From positions 1 to 5,623 of the forward strand of contig JAUXMA010000133.1 of the NCBI GenBank assembly GCA_030623425.1: a stretch of DNA of 5,623 nucleotides, in the 5' to 3' direction. The translations under genes were made by a program, and so were the position numbers. The notes under the pieces are model-generated. The model did not search any database. It saw only the letters and a program-made list of their open reading frames with translations, and was not told where the DNA came from. Numbering within the stretch: the first letter of the stretch is position 1; the number at the start of each line of letters is the position of its first letter. Origin of the DNA: Rhodospirillaceae bacterium (GTDB lineage Bacteria; Pseudomonadota; Alphaproteobacteria; Rhodospirillales; 2-02-FULL-58-16). This document shows positions 5,228 through 5,623 of the stretch, one piece after another.

Positions 5228-5623
5228 GTGAGAATCGTCGGCGGCAGGCACCGGGGCCGGAGGTTGCGGGTACCGGCGGGGGGCGATCTCCGCCCGACAT
5301 CGGACCGCGCCCGCGAAGCCGTTTTCAACATCCTCGAACATACAATTCTTGGGCCCGATCTCGGCGCCGCCACGGTCGCCGACGTCTTCGCCGGCACCGG
5401 CGCATTGGGTTTGGAAGCCCTGTCCAGGGGGGCCCGCCACGCCACCTTCATCGACAACGACCCGGTGGCGATCAAGTGCGTCCGCGGTAACGCCGGCGGG
5501 CTTGGGGAAGGGCGGAGCGTGACCCTGCTCAAGCTCGACGCCGTCCGCCTGCCGCCGCCGCCGCTGGCCGCCAAGACTCCCTGTGCATTGGTGTTCCTCG
5601 ACCCACCCTACGAATCGGGCCTC
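5228..5623 (+). CDS. rsmD: 16S rRNA m2G966 methyltransferase RsmD, 3' end outside the window
   Basis: RsmD uses S-adenosylmethionine to methylate the 2-amino group of G966 in 16S rRNA, acting on assembling 30S subunits. The first 132 codons are present with no stop before the window edge; full-length family members are about 180-200 residues. Visible are the typical start RIVGGRHRGRRLRVP, then LRPTSDRAREAVFNIL (21-36), the SAM-binding motif I DVFAGTGALGLEALSRGA (52-69), the acidic end of the next strand FIDND (74-78), and the catalytic DPPY (125-128). The start is GTG at 5228, fixed by the family match and by AAGGG (5214-5218) 9 bases upstream. The 15-base gap after rluB indicates one transcript with it. 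Confidence 0.95.
   Translation, partial: MRIVGGRHRGRRLRVPAGGDLRPTSDRAREAVFNILEHTILGPDLGAATVADVFAGTGALGLEALSRGARHATFIDNDPVAIKCVRGNAGGLGEGRSVTLLKLDAVRLPPPPLAAKTPCALVFLDPPYESGL

Overview
The window is GC-rich, with dense housekeeping genes and short gaps. It looks like an alphaproteobacterial chromosome, probably Rhodospirillales or a relative. The reasons are the divergent xseA/purD pair, tadA lying beside rluB and rsmD, the protein sequences, and intergenic palindromes starting TAGAGCG. The taxon is inferred, since there is no rRNA or other marker to settle it. No defence system, mobile element with a transposase, CRISPR array, tRNA or rRNA was seen.

Layout, left to right. (1) Positions 3-1463, minus strand: xseA, large subunit of exodeoxyribonuclease VII. 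(2) Positions 1464-1583: a 120-bp divergent promoter region with opposed -10-like hexamers overlapping in a small palindrome, and a hairpin in the purD leader. (3) Positions 1584-2855, plus strand: purD, the second step of purine synthesis. (4) Positions 2853-2992: a block of four consecutive hairpins between the convergent purD and tadA genes; the first contains the purD stop codon. (5) Positions 3019-3471, minus strand: tadA, the tRNA wobble adenosine deaminase. (6) Positions 3544-3683: two more long palindromes filling the gap between tadA and the next gene. (7) Positions 3696-5623, plus strand: a tight run of three genes. These are a class I glutamine amidotransferase-like (peptidase C26) hydrolase, rluB overlapping it by ATGA, and rsmD starting 15 bases after rluB and running off the window.

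The common theme on the right is RNA modification for translation: TadA acts on tRNA, RluB on 23S rRNA and RsmD on 16S rRNA. The C26 hydrolase is the outsider, translationally coupled to rluB. xseA (DNA repair) and purD (nucleotide synthesis) share a control region but not a pathway. The genes themselves look intact and ordinary. The least explained sequence is the set of six hairpins bracketing tadA, at least two of which are clearly copies of one repeat family.
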